A stretch of DNA of 64,000 bases from Dendrolimus kikuchii (GCA_019925095.2 CM034412.1:13802001-13866000); one strand, 5' to 3'; shown: positions 44,689 to 57,449, numbered from the stretch's first letter. Notes: a model not told the origin generated them from the letters alone. Made by a program: numbers and translations.

Positions 44689-46129
44689 AAGTCAATCATG
44701 GACGAAGTCGCAGGCATATCGTAGTATTAAATAATCGAATTAGTTCAGATAAAGGTGGAGTAGTTCCCAATTGATACATTCCTACGAACCCCACAAACAA
44801 CATGTAAAAGCGTGTATACTAATTAAGTTTACGCACAGTTTTTAAAATATGATTTACTTTATTTGATGCTTTTGTGACAATGCTGTGAGTGAGTCTTTGA
44901 TTAGTATCTATGTATGTACCTATATTTAAGTTAACGAAGAAAGGGTATTAAAAAAACTAATATTACGTTATGTCTCTCACATAAAATGTCGCTTCAAAGA
45001 AATACCTTCTCACGTCTCGCATTATTCTAACAATTTCCGATTTGTAAATATAACTAATAAAATTGTTCACGTATTTAATAATATAAATATTTGAACTATT
45101 TCATATTTCTATCGCAACTACAATTTCGGACCGATTGAAAAGAGCACAGAATTTTTTATTACTTATTCTGTGATGAATTTTGGGAATCCCCTTTCTTTGA
45201 ATGATATTTTGTAGCGACTGCTGGCCACAAAAAAAAACAATTTTCAAAATCGGTTCAGTAGATCCAGAGATTAGCCCCTACAACATCACAAACACACAAA
45301 CTTTACCTCTTTATAATATTAGTATAGATATAGCATTCATTAAATTGAAATACCGAAATAAAAGGGCGGCAAAATTGTCTTCCGCCCCGGGCTGCCGTCA
45401 CCCACGCTACGCCGCTGCATGTAGACTCTCTCTATATTTATATTTGTCTGAGAATATATTATGTACGTAGAAATCAATCGCCGCCGTCGCTACAACTGTA
45501 ATTTTCAAAATCAATTTTCATAATCAGAGAAAGAGATTGAACAATGAATTTTAAAAAAATCTAGCAAAAAAGTACATAAAAATTACTATATTTTGCAAAG
45601 TTGTTTTTAATTTTTATGTTTCATTTGGTACGAACTTCAAGAGGTAGAAATTTTTTATTTTTCGGTTTTAAATGACCTTATAGATATAGTATCGAATTGC
45701 GATAAAATTTATATGAAACTATTCTGAATTTTCTGTCTACCACCATCAGCGCTTGACACGGGTCGTTATGAGCGTGATCGAAAATTATGCCATCATTAGT
45801 GACGTTTTCACGGCGAGCATAACGACTGAGGTCGCTATGTGGAACGCCTGAAGGAGCATTTTAAGCGTTGTGTGCGCAAGAGGAACGCGTCCAATATATG
45901 ATATGCGATTCTAGTAAATTCACTCATAGCCGGTTTCTATATCTTGCTATTCATTCACTTGCCTTACCATCAGTTGAATTTTGATATTACCCGTATGGAA
46001 CTTATGACAATTTTTAACCGACAGTGAGACAAATGAATATTACAAAATTCTAAACATGTGTAGCTATGATAGGTAGGTACTGTAACGACTAACCTTTTTA
46101 GACGTCATTTTTTTTTGATCTTGTCGTGC
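44689..46129. other. No gene recognised apart from a Helitron remnant
   Basis: The only assignable part is 45189-45335. The remainder is AT-rich, with no frame showing a known family. Confidence 0.45.
45189..45335 (-). mobile_element. Helitron family D remnant
   Basis: Antisense piece ending TTTACCTCTTTATAATATTAGTATAGA followed by T; only the 5' part remains. A second such piece lies at 1245-1345. Confidence 0.6.
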
Positions 46130-46555
46130 TTGTAAGAAATTTGTGGAGACATATAGCAGCATAACATTTTAGCACGTCATGTCATTATTATAACTATAAC
46201 ATTATTTTTCTTTCCTTTTATTGTCTTGGTCTTATTGAGTATGCATTGTTTGCTACAACTCCATTAATTCTTCAAAAAGTAATTCTGTAACATACTTCTG
46301 TACAAAACTTATAAAAAAAAATAATTTGAGATATAAATAGAATATGAAATATAAAGAAAAACAATATTTAGCTAGACGTGTTGCTGGGGAGCTTCTTGCC
46401 GCTTCTTCTCCTTTACAGCATCAACACGTTGCGAAGCAGTGTACATAGAATAGGAAGTAAAATTAAATTTTAACTTACATGTATGACCTTCAAAAAGTGA
46501 TCTCCAGTGGAACTTATTTTGAATATAAACTTTTGAATTTGAATTTGAATATATC
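46130..46555 (+). repeat. LINE-derived repeat J, 3' UTR
   Basis: Very close to the copy at 26870-27195 and slightly longer at its 5' side. Confidence 0.72.
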
Positions 46556-46639
46556 AAGAAATATAATTAATCGAAATTATTTCATCGAAGGCCTCCCAAA
46601 ACAATCGACATCAGAATTGTTTTTTTTTTTTTTTTAATA

Positions 46640-46868
46640 ATCGGCAGACAAACACTCGCATTGTATATCCCCAAATTAAGCAAGTTACGCTTGTGTTATA
46701 AGTAATATACAACGGACTACTCTGGGGCCGATCCCAGACACCCAGACCATAGTAAATAACGGAGAAAATACGTTTCCGAAATTTACTATACCAGGAATCG
46801 AACCAGAGGGCGTTGCAGTGAGGTACGCCGGAAAAGGCTTAGCCCGCTCAACCACAAAGGCCGTCGTG
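46640..46868 (-). repeat. tRNA-derived SINE (family T)
   Basis: Antisense copy including the A-box head GCCCGCTCAACCACAAAGG. A T-run precedes it. Confidence 0.75.
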
Positions 46869-46917
46869 TTGTATTGTATCGGGCCGCGAGCTGAAAACAT
46901 GGTTGTAAAAGTCTCTT

Positions 46918-47157
46918 GGTTTTTTTTTATAGCAGGAGTTCAGCAGACAGCCAGACGGCCCACTTAGTGGAAAGCGGTTACCATCGCCTATGGACATTTG
47001 CAACACCAAAGGTGCTACAAATGCGCTGCTGCTCTCTTAAAGGAGACTGGAACCTGGTCACTAATGCCGGAACACAACACAAGGTTGTTATGGCGGCATA
47101 CTCTAGACCAGGGGTGGTCGCCATCCAGTCGAGCAAATACTCTACCACCTGGCAAAT
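46918..47157 (-). repeat. SINE-like family S, truncated
   Basis: Ends at CTACCACCTGGC like the copies at 18842 and 55808, which suggests a recurrent shorter subfamily. Confidence 0.78.
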
Positions 47158-47705
47158 TGGTTGATAATATAAACTAAATATTTCCTGAACCCAGTCTCTT
47201 ATTGAACCTATTATACCTGTTGTACCTGTGTTGTTGTACCTTGTACCTATTATAGCTAGCTATCTGCTCAGCGATGTCTAGTACCTATAATAGGTACCAG
47301 ACATCATACATACATTGCTGACATATGTCGTTCAATGTTCGCAATACCTGTGTTATCGGCGCCCTATTAGACAAGTTCGACCTGCCATTTGCTCCTACGA
47401 ACATTGGTGTCTATGTACGTCGCTATACATAGGAAGCTGATAGGTTATAACCGGCTAATCTAGAGGCTACATTATCGACGCAAAATCGCCTGCTTGTCGT
47501 TATTCTATAGGATACACTTCGGCGATTGTGCCACTGAAATGTACGAATTAATTCTTCCCTTACTTTTATCACCGTTCAAGCAGACATGCGAGCTTACGCC
47601 ACCGATAATACCAACAAAGCGCTATGCTTCCACGTTTATCATACGTATCGCAGAAGAGTAGAAGTCTTTACCGTTGTCTGTTTTTCCTGAAACATAGAAT
47701 TTAGG
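47158..47705. other. Unassigned, with a 33-nt hairpin and part of repeat G
   Basis: GATGTCTAGTACCTA at 47273 pairs with TAGGTACCAGACATC ending 47305 (one mismatch, 3-nt loop). Repeat G spans 47320-47440. Confidence 0.55.
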
Positions 47706-47962
47706 TGTATTTGGAGGGAACTGAAAGGGGACGTTGTGCTGTGCAGTTTTATTTTCTAATAATGTGTAAAACTACTCTAAAATGATCAATATTTGTAGGA
47801 TATTGATAGTTTTTGAGTAGTAATTATGTATTTTTGCGAGAAATGTGAACTATATAGCCAAATGTGGCGTTTCGAGTTTTCACAAGAACTCCGTTGAATG
47901 ACGTCGATTGTAGCCTACAATACAACGGCGCCTGGCTTAAAGGCCTAGTTGCCAAGCTTTAA
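47706..47962 (+). repeat. Interspersed repeat M, diverged
   Basis: Keeps GGGACGTTGTGCTGTGCAG and GGATATTGATAGTTTTTGAG; the last ~60 bp are shortened. Confidence 0.75.
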
Positions 47963-48036
47963 ACATAAGAAGAAGACTTAAGGTGCTTCAAGTGTCGCGT
48001 GAACAAGTATCTTCTAGGTGCGCCATCTTAGATTTA

Positions 48037-48215
48037 TCTATTCTAATATTATAAAGAGGTTAAGTTTGGATGTTCAGGGTAATCTCCGGTACTACTAAAC
48101 CGATTTTTTAAATTCTATTACTAATAGAAAGCTACATTAGTCCCGAGTGATATAGGCTATATTTCATTGTGATTAATATATTTTTTTAATTTTTTAATGA
48201 CTCCCGATGAAGTGG
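48037..48215 (+). mobile_element. Helitron family D remnant
   Basis: Begins TCTAATATTATAAAGAGG and keeps AAAGCTACATTAGTCCCGAG and ATAGGCTATA. The 3' hairpin end is not clear. Confidence 0.6.
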
Positions 48216-49303
48216 GCACAAGAACGCCTGTCGAATATGTAACAGCAATTACATTTCATGCAAAAAATGCGCACATCCTCGTTCGACGCACTGCGATTGC
48301 TTTCCGTGTTTGTACATTAATTAAAGGCTACAAAACTTAATTAGACATTGATTTAATGACACCCAATGAAGTAGGCAGGGGTCAGGTAGTGAATAATAAA
48401 AGATAAATCGCTGATATGTTCAATTTAATTTCAGCCAGCACACCTCGACTTAATACTTAACCTCTAAAATATATAGGAGACCAAAATCAACTTTCGTCTG
48501 AATGCTAAATTATTAAAGAGTAATAAATTATTGCTATGTTTATTGTATCAAGATGGTCCTATATTCAAATTCAAAAGTTTTTATTCAAAACTAAACTAAA
48601 CTCTAACTAACTAAACTAAACTAAACTCAATAAATAAAAAAGCTGGATGAGAATTGCAGAATGTTTCAACATTAGTAAAAAAATGTGGTCAAAACTTAAC
48701 CGGAACGAACATCAAACGTTTGACATTCAAAACAAAAAAATTAAAAAAGCTTCAATTTTAAATTTCATTGATTTGTAAACGACGGGACGAACGTCAAATG
48801 TACACATGACAGGTAGGAATAGTTTATAAAGGGAAGCGAAATTGTTGTTTTTACTATATTCCAAGATTTTTTTTCATTTAAACTTTCCCTGGACGTCCAC
48901 AAATAATTCAAAACCAAAATTAGCCAAATCAGTCCAGCCCTTATCGAGTTTTAGCGAGACTAAAAAACGGAAATTGATTTTTATATAATATATAGATAAA
49001 TTCCGCTACTGAACACTTATTAAGGTCATACATATAAGTTAAAAATTTATTTTATTTCTTAGTCTATATACTCCGCGCTTCGCAACGTGTTACTGCTATT
49101 AAGGAACAGAAGCGGCAGGAAACTCCCCAACTACATGTCTAGCTAAAAATTGATTAAAATTCAAACTTTTTTTATAAATTTTATACAGAAACATGTTACA
49201 CAATTACTTTGAGAAGAATTAATGGAGTTGTATCAAACATTGCATACTTAGTAAGACAAAGACATAATAAAAGGATAGAAAAAATATTATATAATTATAA
49301 TGA

Positions 49304-49786
49304 TGTTACGAGTACGGGATTATCGTGCCTTTGGAATTACTATAGAATTTATTAGAACTATACAAATAGGTATAACACAGGCACAAATATAACCGGACGC
49401 AATAAGTCCAAATGTAATGCACAATTCAATAACACGCGCAAAATCCGTCACTAGAATGTACACACGTCTTGCCTCGCTTGTGTTATCGCTTTGACTGCCA
49501 ATCTCTCCATTGGGCCATGCTTTATAATACACCGATGAAATATGTCTATCTGGCAAGCGTCGAAGCAATTTCCCAGAAAACGTAATCCGCACACCTGCGT
49601 AATTATACCTGCGAACGGCCATAAACGAGTACAATACACAATAGGCTGTTTTTTAATTACAAATTTTGAACATAAAGATAACAAAAGAAGATAGTCATAA
49701 ATAGTTTCAATGTTATTAGCTCAAACGCCGCGGCGGGTAATAAATGTGCTTTGTCTACAGGTATGCAGGTGGCCCAACTTGTAACA
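49304..49786 (-). mobile_element. LTR of family L
   Basis: 483 bp, TGTTACG...TTGTAACA; antisense relative to the 27794 copy. It is inserted in a LINE-derived repeat and no exact TSD was seen (ATAAT occurs two bases off on the left and directly on the right). Confidence 0.78.
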
Positions 49787-49980
49787 ATAATTACGTGGCG
49801 ATTTTGCGGCATACGGGTAAATGTATTTGCTACACAGCCGTGTGCGAAGAGAACGCTACCGCCACCTTCGTCCTTAAAGCGGAGAAAGCCACAGCCGATG
49901 AGATCAGGGATTATAATATAAAAATGGCGATACGCATGAGAGACAAGACGGTGGTCCAACGCCTAATGGAGGGCCAATAA
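49787..49980 (+). other. Unrecognised open frame following an LTR
   Basis: After the LTR end the frame reads HTGKCICYTAVCEENATATF, VLKAEKATADEIRDYNIKMA and IRMRDKTVVQRLMEGQ then stop. Composition is protein-like, but it belongs to no family I know and probably to a mobile element. Confidence 0.25.
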
Positions 49981-50021
49981 TCCCCCTCCTAAACCATCCA
50001 TCATCATCAACACAATATGTC

Positions 50022-50252
50022 AGGTGGTAGGGCATTTGCCCGACTGGATGGCTACCACCCCTGGTCTAAAGTATGTCGCCATAACAACCATGAGTTGTGT
50101 TCCGGCATTAGTGATCAGGTTCCAGTCTCCCTTAAGAGAGCAGCAGCACATTTGTAGCACCTTTGGTGTTGCAAATGTCTATAGGCGATGGTAACCGCTT
50201 TCCATCAAGTGGGCCGTTTGCCTGTCTGTTGAGCTCCTGCAATAAAAAAATA
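50022..50252 (+). repeat. SINE-like family S, truncated
   Basis: Sense copy starting CAGGTGGTAGGGCATTTGCC, the same truncation point as other short copies. Confidence 0.78.
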
Positions 50253-50663
50253 AAAAAAACACCAACTGAAAATTTTTCATGTCACAACAATTAAACAATA
50301 AATTATAACACCACACAAAGTCACAAACACATAACTAACAATAAAACTTATACATATACTTAAACCTACGCGCACTACCATCGCATTGCATTACACGCAC
50401 ACTCCACAAACAAACCAAGACACAAAAAGAGCCTAAAAATTAATATCCCAGGCACAGAAAAGAAAAAAAACAACACACATGGCACTAGATAGGACTATAT
50501 ATAAGTATAGATATAAGGCCAACACTGCACATGCACTTCCCCACAACACCAGCATGTAACAGATACACTCTACATTAGTATAAGTTTAGTATTAAAATTA
50601 AAATAAATTAATATAATAAGTTATTCTTAAGGTACACCAAAACACAAAAATTACTACATATAA

Positions 50664-50788
50664 TGTCACATACACTAACAAAAATAAACAATAAGCGTGT
50701 ATGGAGTCTCAAATTTTTCATAGAAATTAATTAGTAAAAAAGGGTACGGAACTCGAGTCCGTAGAGATATTAATAATAATAAAAACAA
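50664..50788. repeat. Direct repeat K, copy 2
   Basis: See 315-440; same orientation, only a few differences. Confidence 0.75.
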
Positions 50789-51379
50789 TAATTACTACAT
50801 GACGTACTAAAATTTTATACTGCAACCTATCTCCATAAATTCCTTACATGCTTGGCTAGATAAAAACGTGATACAAAAGATAGTATAAGAGGCTGGAGCG
50901 AACAGCTATGTAAATGAAGATTTGTCATTCAAGTATTCTTCAAAATTTTAGTATCCCTTTTTAAGCAAGATACTTTTTAATTTGGTTTTAAATTTAGTTA
51001 AAGGCAGATCTACGTTTCATTCGGAATCTTATTGAAGAAGCGTATACCAACTCTCAAGAAAGAACATTACGAAGAAATTGTATAGATAGATGTACCTAAC
51101 GCCTACAACAACCGACTTTGTATGCCTTGAAATGTCAATTGTTACAGACGGCAAGCAAACAACTCTCCTAACAATGTATTTGCAGAATGGCACGTGAACA
51201 ACTTTGATGTCTGCTCCATATTAATCAAAACAATTGCTTTAATGGAAGCATTTATGTTTGAACTGCTTTAACCATATGCCATAATATGTGTATTAATTTA
51301 ATAGGATTCTCTACGATCGTTGTTAAGGCTTTCGTCGACCTATCGAGTATGATGCTTTGGATGATTAGAATTTAGGGTC

Positions 51380-52549
51380 AGCACAGACAGAACGGAGCGC
51401 AGCGGAGAGGATTTTACGCCCGGAGCAGTTCGGTTTCCGCAGCGGCCATTCTACGACGCTTCAGCTAACGCGCGTGCTTCATCTTCTAACTTGCGAGTTA
51501 AACAAAGGCAATTGTACGGTCGGGGTTTTTCTAGACATAGAGAAGGAATTGATCGAGTTTGGCATGCAGGTCTAATATTTAAACTCATCGACACTAGCAC
51601 GCCGCCCGCACTCGTTCAGTTAGTGGCGTCGTTCCTAGAGGGCCGAAGCTTTTATGTTTCGGTTGAGCAAGCCCTGTTCCAGAAGCGGGTCATTAACGCA
51701 GGTGTACCCCAAGGCAGCTGTTTATCGCCAGCGTTATACGGACTCTACACCGATGATATCCCGACCCTAGCGGGCTCTTTACACCCCTGGGAAAAGGATG
51801 TAACGCTGGCGTTATATGCCGATGACAGTGCCTTTTTTGCGACCTCACAAGGTGTAGATATGGCTGCCCGACGTATGCAACGCGTACTGGATAAGCTCCC
51901 GGTGTGGCTTGACAAGTGGCGTATGGCCGCCAACGTGGGGAAGACGGCCGCTCTACTAGTCACCCGCCGACGCTACAAACCGGAACCGCTGAAGCTTCGT
52001 GGTCAGGAGATCGAGTGGCAAACCACGGTCAAATACCTCGGAGTGCATATAGACAGATCGCTGAGCATGTGTCTGCAGGCTGAACGCGTCATAAATGAAA
52101 CGTGAGCCGCTGGCGCTCTGCTCCGGCCTGTTCTCGACTCCAAATTGCCTCTGAGGACGAAGATCGGGGTCTATAAGACTTATCTCCGCTTGAGGCTTAC
52201 ATATGCGGCTCCGGCTTGGTACGCGCTGTGCTCGACCACTCGAAGATCCCAAATACAGGCTCGACAAAACATCGCCCTGCGAGTGTGTACAGGAGCGGTT
52301 CGGTATGTCAGGAACGACGTTATCGCTCGCGATGTGGGAATACCCAGTGTTGAGGAGTTTGTGGCGAAGATGGCGCGACGATTGTTCGACCGCGCCGATA
52401 ATGGCGGCCACACGTCACTCCACGGGATTGCTCCACTATACGCACGGCCACCAGACCATCAACGCACCTGGCTGCCGACTCCTCGTGATCTCATACGCTC
52501 ACCTAATCAGGGCGATGGCGTGAGGTCGCAAAATCCACTAAGCTGCTGA
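51380..52549 (+). pseudogene. Jockey-like LINE reverse transcriptase, decayed
   Basis: This is a 5'-truncated ORF2 fragment of a non-LTR retrotransposon. The first part (to ~51545) reads GFRSGHSTTLQL then VGVFLDIEK. A one-base loss at 51546-51550 shifts the frame, after which DRVWHAGLI continues. GVPQGSCLSP starts at 51701 and the catalytic YADD is at 51815-51826. TGA at 52103-52105 is an in-frame nonsense codon; the same frame resumes with AAGALLRPVLD and the post-RT region to 52549. One frameshift plus one stop make it inactive. About 250 bp of likely 3' UTR follow. Confidence 0.88.
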
Positions 52550-52959
52550 CATGCCACCAGATGCCACAGATGGCCACCTAAAGCCCGAGATGGCCATCGA
52601 ACGCTGCAGATTGGCCAACGAGAGCTGCTGAGAAGCCATTGCTATGCGGAGAAGACTCCAGCAGCTCCAAACCCAATTACCGGTGGGTAGTTGCCCACTG
52701 AGTTGCAGCCGGGGTAAAGAGGTATACCTCGAAGCCCCAACCTCCTCATAACAAACCGAGGAAGAAGACCCTGGGGAGAGGATTTTATTAACACACTTGA
52801 AAATAAACTTTAAAATTATTACAATAAAGTGCATAAATGCTTGAACCTGACAAACGCGTCCTCGAAGATACGCGGGACTCCTCGCGCGGAGTCGAGTCGG
52901 CGCCCGCGTCGTACGCCTACTTTCACTGTTGTCACTGAGTTTAAAGAGGGATGACGTCA
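52550..52959. other. Likely 3' flank of the jockey-like LINE plus a GC-rich patch
   Basis: 52550-52800 follows the decayed ORF and is probably its 3' UTR. 52855-52925 is GC-rich (CGCGGGACTCCTCGCGCGG) and unexplained. Confidence 0.4.
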
Positions 52960-53831
<872 letters not shown>

Positions 53832-54060
53832 TCAATTCGCGTAACCACATGTATTAAATTCACCAAAACTACACCTTTCTTGCCAACATTCCTCGACCCA
53901 TGTTCTTCGTCTAACTTTCTGCCGCCTTATTTTATTAACATGTTCTTCCATTTCTTCTTCTTCTGCCAAAAGCACAATTATAATGATATCCCAGTCCACC
54001 ATCGTTGACGAACTTTCGCGACAAACTGGCATGTTTACTCTAGAGTTCAAGCTCGAGCGT
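53832..54060 (-). pseudogene. PIF/Harbinger-like transposase N-terminal remnant
   Basis: The minus-strand frame reads VDWDIIIIVLLAEEEEMEEH, VNKIRRQKVRRRTWVEECWQ and ERCSFGEFNT. The acidic run followed by KxRRRxWVxx and ERxxFGEF resembles the start of insect Harbinger (DDE_Tnp_4) transposases. It stops after ~70 codons. Assignment is from pattern memory only. Confidence 0.5.
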
Positions 54061-54139
54061 ACGCGATCCGTAAAGAAAATGCCCGAGAACGCGCGGGGAT
54101 TATTCCTCTCTGTCTGCGCTGACCCTTATACAACTACTG

Positions 54140-54471
54140 TTAGTAGTGGTCGCCCATAGTCGAAATTCGACCGTAATAATTTGTTGTCAAAGACTATACT
54201 TCTATAATCACAGATTTCGCCCAGGCTACAATTAATGACTTTAACAATAAACAAAAGAGTATATATGCGCGTGTGTGAAATGAACTCAAATTCATGTTAG
54301 TGTGTGTAATGTTTTTTTTATTAATTTAATGTATTTTTTATGCTAAATTTAAAAAAAAATAGCATTCGTCGTTTCTTCTCTATATAAACTATAAGTGTGC
54401 GAAATTTCATACTCCTCCGTCCGCGCAATTTTCGTAAAAAGGGGTACAAAGTTTTTTGCTTCACGTATTAA
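54140..54471. repeat. Long interspersed repeat H, copy 2
   Basis: Uninterrupted across the site where copy 1 carries Helitrons (CTATATAAACTATAAGTGTG). It ends at the family D Helitron at 54472. Confidence 0.75.
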
Positions 54472-54672
54472 TCTATACAAATATTATAAAGAGGTAAAGT
54501 TTGTGAGTTTGTGACGTTGTAGGGGGTAATCTCTGGATCAACTTAACCGATTTTAAAAATTACTTTACTGTTGGAAAGCTACGTTAACAGGCAGTGTCAT
54601 AGGCTACATAACATCACGCAATATACCACGGGAGCGGGACACAGCGCGGGTGAAACCGCGCCGGGCTGCTAG
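54472..54672 (+). mobile_element. Helitron, family D
   Basis: 201 bp starting TCTATACAAATATTATAAAG and ending GCCGGGCTGCTAG, between A and T. A hairpin GCGGGTGAAACCGC lies just before the end. The related repeat near 22800 lacks it. Confidence 0.82.
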
Positions 54673-55167
54673 TATATACATAAATTGTGTCTTGACATTG
54701 TGTGTATGACTTGTAAAAAAAATAAAAACATTCGATTTGATTTTGAATCCTTTATTACCAAAATAACTACGAAATCCCAAAAACTACACCGACACTATCG
54801 ACGTTTCTAGAAAGTCATGTATCTAGTTATTATTGGTACAAATATTCTATCTACCGGCAAGGTTACATCTACGCTTGTCTTAGCTCTTATCCGTTTACAA
54901 ATAAGTACTAATTTCAAATAAGTAATTACTTCTTAAATTTGGCAATTGAGATAAATTATGGATTCATCGCACGAGGGGTTTCAGTTGCTTCTTGAAAGCG
55001 ATACAAGGTATAGACTGACACGCGTGAGTAGTGTGTTTATGCGGTTACCGATCCACTTTAGAGGAGGCGCTATGAGACGCTATGACGTCACGAAAATTGA
55101 TAGGACGCAATGGCTTCATGTTGACAGTACATGGCATTTAGTCAGTCTGTTTGCAGATTTATATCCA
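54673..55167. other. No feature recognised
   Basis: A 91-codon frame starting at 54958 runs into the SINE-like copy and has no family resemblance, so it is not called. Confidence 0.45.
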
Positions 55168-55453
55168 TGCAGGAATGGAGAAAGAATACAATTTCCTGCG
55201 GCCGGGCGGCCTGTCGTAAGAGCCAGGTGGTAGGGCATTTGCCCGACTGGATGGCTACCACCTCTGGTCTAAAGTATGTCGCCATAACAACCTTGTGTTG
55301 TGTTACGACATTAGTGACCAGGTTCCAGTCTCCTTTAAGAGAGCAGCAGCGCATTTGTAGCACCTTTGGTGTTGCAAATGTCCATAGGCGATGGTAACCG
55401 CTTTTCATCAAGTAGGCCGTCTGCCTGTCTGCTGAACTCCTGCAATAAAAAAA
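55168..55453 (+). repeat. SINE-like family S
   Basis: Sense copy; a ~25-bp gap removes the GGCGACAAAACAACCC block. Confidence 0.78.
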
Positions 55454-55807
55454 AACCTTAAGACAATTGTAACAGCCTTGCAGAGATTTGGGTAAGAAAG
55501 TACCAAATATTAACTATTTGGGCAGGGCTTCCCCTTTTTTATTGTCCAGCCTTTGATTTGACTATTCCCACAGCACATTAAGCAATGAACACTGTCTACA
55601 CGCCGCTACGCCTTTTATACGAAAATACTACTCTACAAAACAATAACGTTGCATCATTGCTAAAAATAGCAATTACATCATAGTGTTGCCAGGATCACAA
55701 AAACAATTATAATAATTACTTATTGATGCACTAAATTATCTAGACGATAATTTAGTGGGCTTATAAAATTAACTAACCCGTAGAAAGTGGTAATTTAATT
55801 ATAAATA

Positions 55808-56042
55808 TTTTCTTTTTATTGCAGAGTTCACCAAACAGGCAGACGGCTCACTTGATGGAAAGCGGTTACCATCGCCTATGGACATTTGCAACACCAAAGG
55901 TGCTACAAATGCGCTGCTGCTCTCTTAAGGGAAACTGGAACCTGGTCACTAATGCCGGAACACAACACAAAGTTGTTATGGCGACATACTTTAGACCAGG
56001 GTGGTAGCCATCCAGTCGGGCGAATGCCCTATCACCTGGCAA
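55808..56042 (-). repeat. SINE-like family S, truncated
   Basis: Ends ATCACCTGGC; shorter subfamily. Confidence 0.78.
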
Positions 56043-56264
56043 ATCTACTAAAAACATTATCTATGACTATTGTCTATGTGATATTAATATGCACTATGGT
56101 TTTCATGACTACTGTGGTGGACATCTTGTAACACTGAAACTATGTAAAACCTAACTCTCGAGCCTTTACCGACATTTTATCGTAAGCGACACTTGGACCT
56201 AAATATATTTTTGGTTGCAAAAGTTATTTTGCACTATTATTTTGTTTTAAGACTTTCAGTTTGG

Positions 56265-57027
56265 ATTCAGTAGTGTCTTAACAAATTTAAATATTTGGGC
56301 AGCACAGTTACCGATACGTAAACTTGAGAGGACGAAATACACGTACGTATTGAAAACGAGCGTGCATGACAAGAGTTATGAATGTCAAAGAAGCAAGTGA
56401 GGTGTGTAAGAATAAGCCTAAATGGCGCTCTGTTGTTCGTGCCTACCCCGCAAGGGAACTGGCGTGAAGTTATGTATGTATGTATTCAAACCTTCCTGAG
56501 GTACTGCGCAGCCTTACATAAGGTAATGGTGTCCCGGTTTCTAAGCAGGAAAACCAAAATCAGGATTTACAAAACCGTCATACCGCCCATCCTGATGTAC
56601 GGTTCCGAAGCCTGGACGCTTACCCGAAAGGAATAGAACCAGCTGTTAGTGGCTGAACGAAAGGTTTTACGTAAGATTTTGGGTCCAACGAGGAGAGCCG
56701 ATGGCAGCTGGAGGGTCCGAACCAACGTCGAAATTGAACACCTCGTGGCCGAGCCTAACATACTACGAGAGATAAAATGTCACCGCCTCCGTTGGCTTGG
56801 TCACGTGGAACGGATGGGAGAGGATCGAAGCGTGAAGAGGGCCTATTTGGGACGATCGCATGGACGACGTCCGGTCGGTCGCCCCAAGAACCGGTAGAGA
56901 GACAGAGTGGAGGCTGACCTGTGTGAGCTTCAAGCTCTTCACTTCAGGACAGAAACCGGCGGTGTGTTCTCGTTTGGGAGGCCAAGACATTTTGGGTCGC
57001 TAAGCCAACGGAGTTAGTTAGTTAGTG
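56265..57027 (+). pseudogene. LINE ORF2 C-terminus, interrupted by a younger LINE tail
   Basis: The frame reads KYLGSTVTDT before 56361 and, after a 125-bp insertion, CAALHKVMVSRFL, KIRIYKTVIPPILMYGSEAW, AERKVLRKILGP, RLRWLGHVERM and HGRRPVGRPK. This is the post-RT part of an endonuclease-reverse transcriptase LINE. Two in-frame TAG codons (56634-56636, 56895-56897) and further stops at ~56330 show decay. The 3' end has a GTTAGTTAGT tail. Confidence 0.85.
56361..56487 (+). mobile_element. ATGT-tailed LINE 3' fragment inside another LINE
   Basis: This short 3' end (ACMTRVMNVKEASEV... then ATGTATGT tail) is inserted in the older LINE at 56265-57027. Sequence of the older LINE resumes directly after it. 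Confidence 0.85.
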
Positions 57028-57118
57028 TCTTACCAAACTAAAACTGAAAGTCTTAAAACTACATATTGCAACCAAAAATATACTCAGATCCAAATGTCGC
57101 TTACGATAAAATGGCGGT

Positions 57119-57449
57119 AATAACTCTATATATTCGTAGATGCATCTCCGAAGGTTTTCTATATTGACGGATTTTGGCACGTACTTGGAGTACTCAGTTA
57201 TAACCTTGCTAATTATTTAGCAGTAAATTATTCTATGTGTGGGACGTAACAGTCAAAATAAATATTTTGCTATTAATTTAATTTTATAAGAAAATTAAAA
57301 AAATCAAATAGGTATTTTGAACAAAATCCAATAAATAAGCTGATTTGGGTGAATTATTTTTATTAGGTTCCAAAACGATCCCCATCGTAAAATAGAAAAC
57401 GTCCGAAGGGTTAGATTTATCTTCGGCTTGTACCCTTGAAAGAATACCA
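57119..57449. other. No feature recognised
   Basis: AT-rich sequence between the inverted-arm element and the mobile-element protein fragment. Confidence 0.45.

Larger units (their letters stand above)
49010..51055 (-). repeat. LINE-derived repeat J split by a 1.5-kb insertion
   Basis: Parts 49010-49303 and about 50795-51055 are continuous in other copies. The insertion begins with the family L LTR and includes the SINE-like copy at 50022. Confidence 0.7.
56163..57118. mobile_element. Element with ~95-bp inverted arms enclosing a LINE
   Basis: The left arm (about 56163-56282) and right arm (about 57028-57118) are reverse complements. Both contain CATTTTATCGTAAGCGACA, TATTTTTGGTTGCAA and TTTTAAGACTTTCAGTTT, with a ~15-base length difference. 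The space between is filled exactly by the LINE fragment. This fits a fold-back or MITE-type element invaded by a LINE. Confidence 0.75.
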
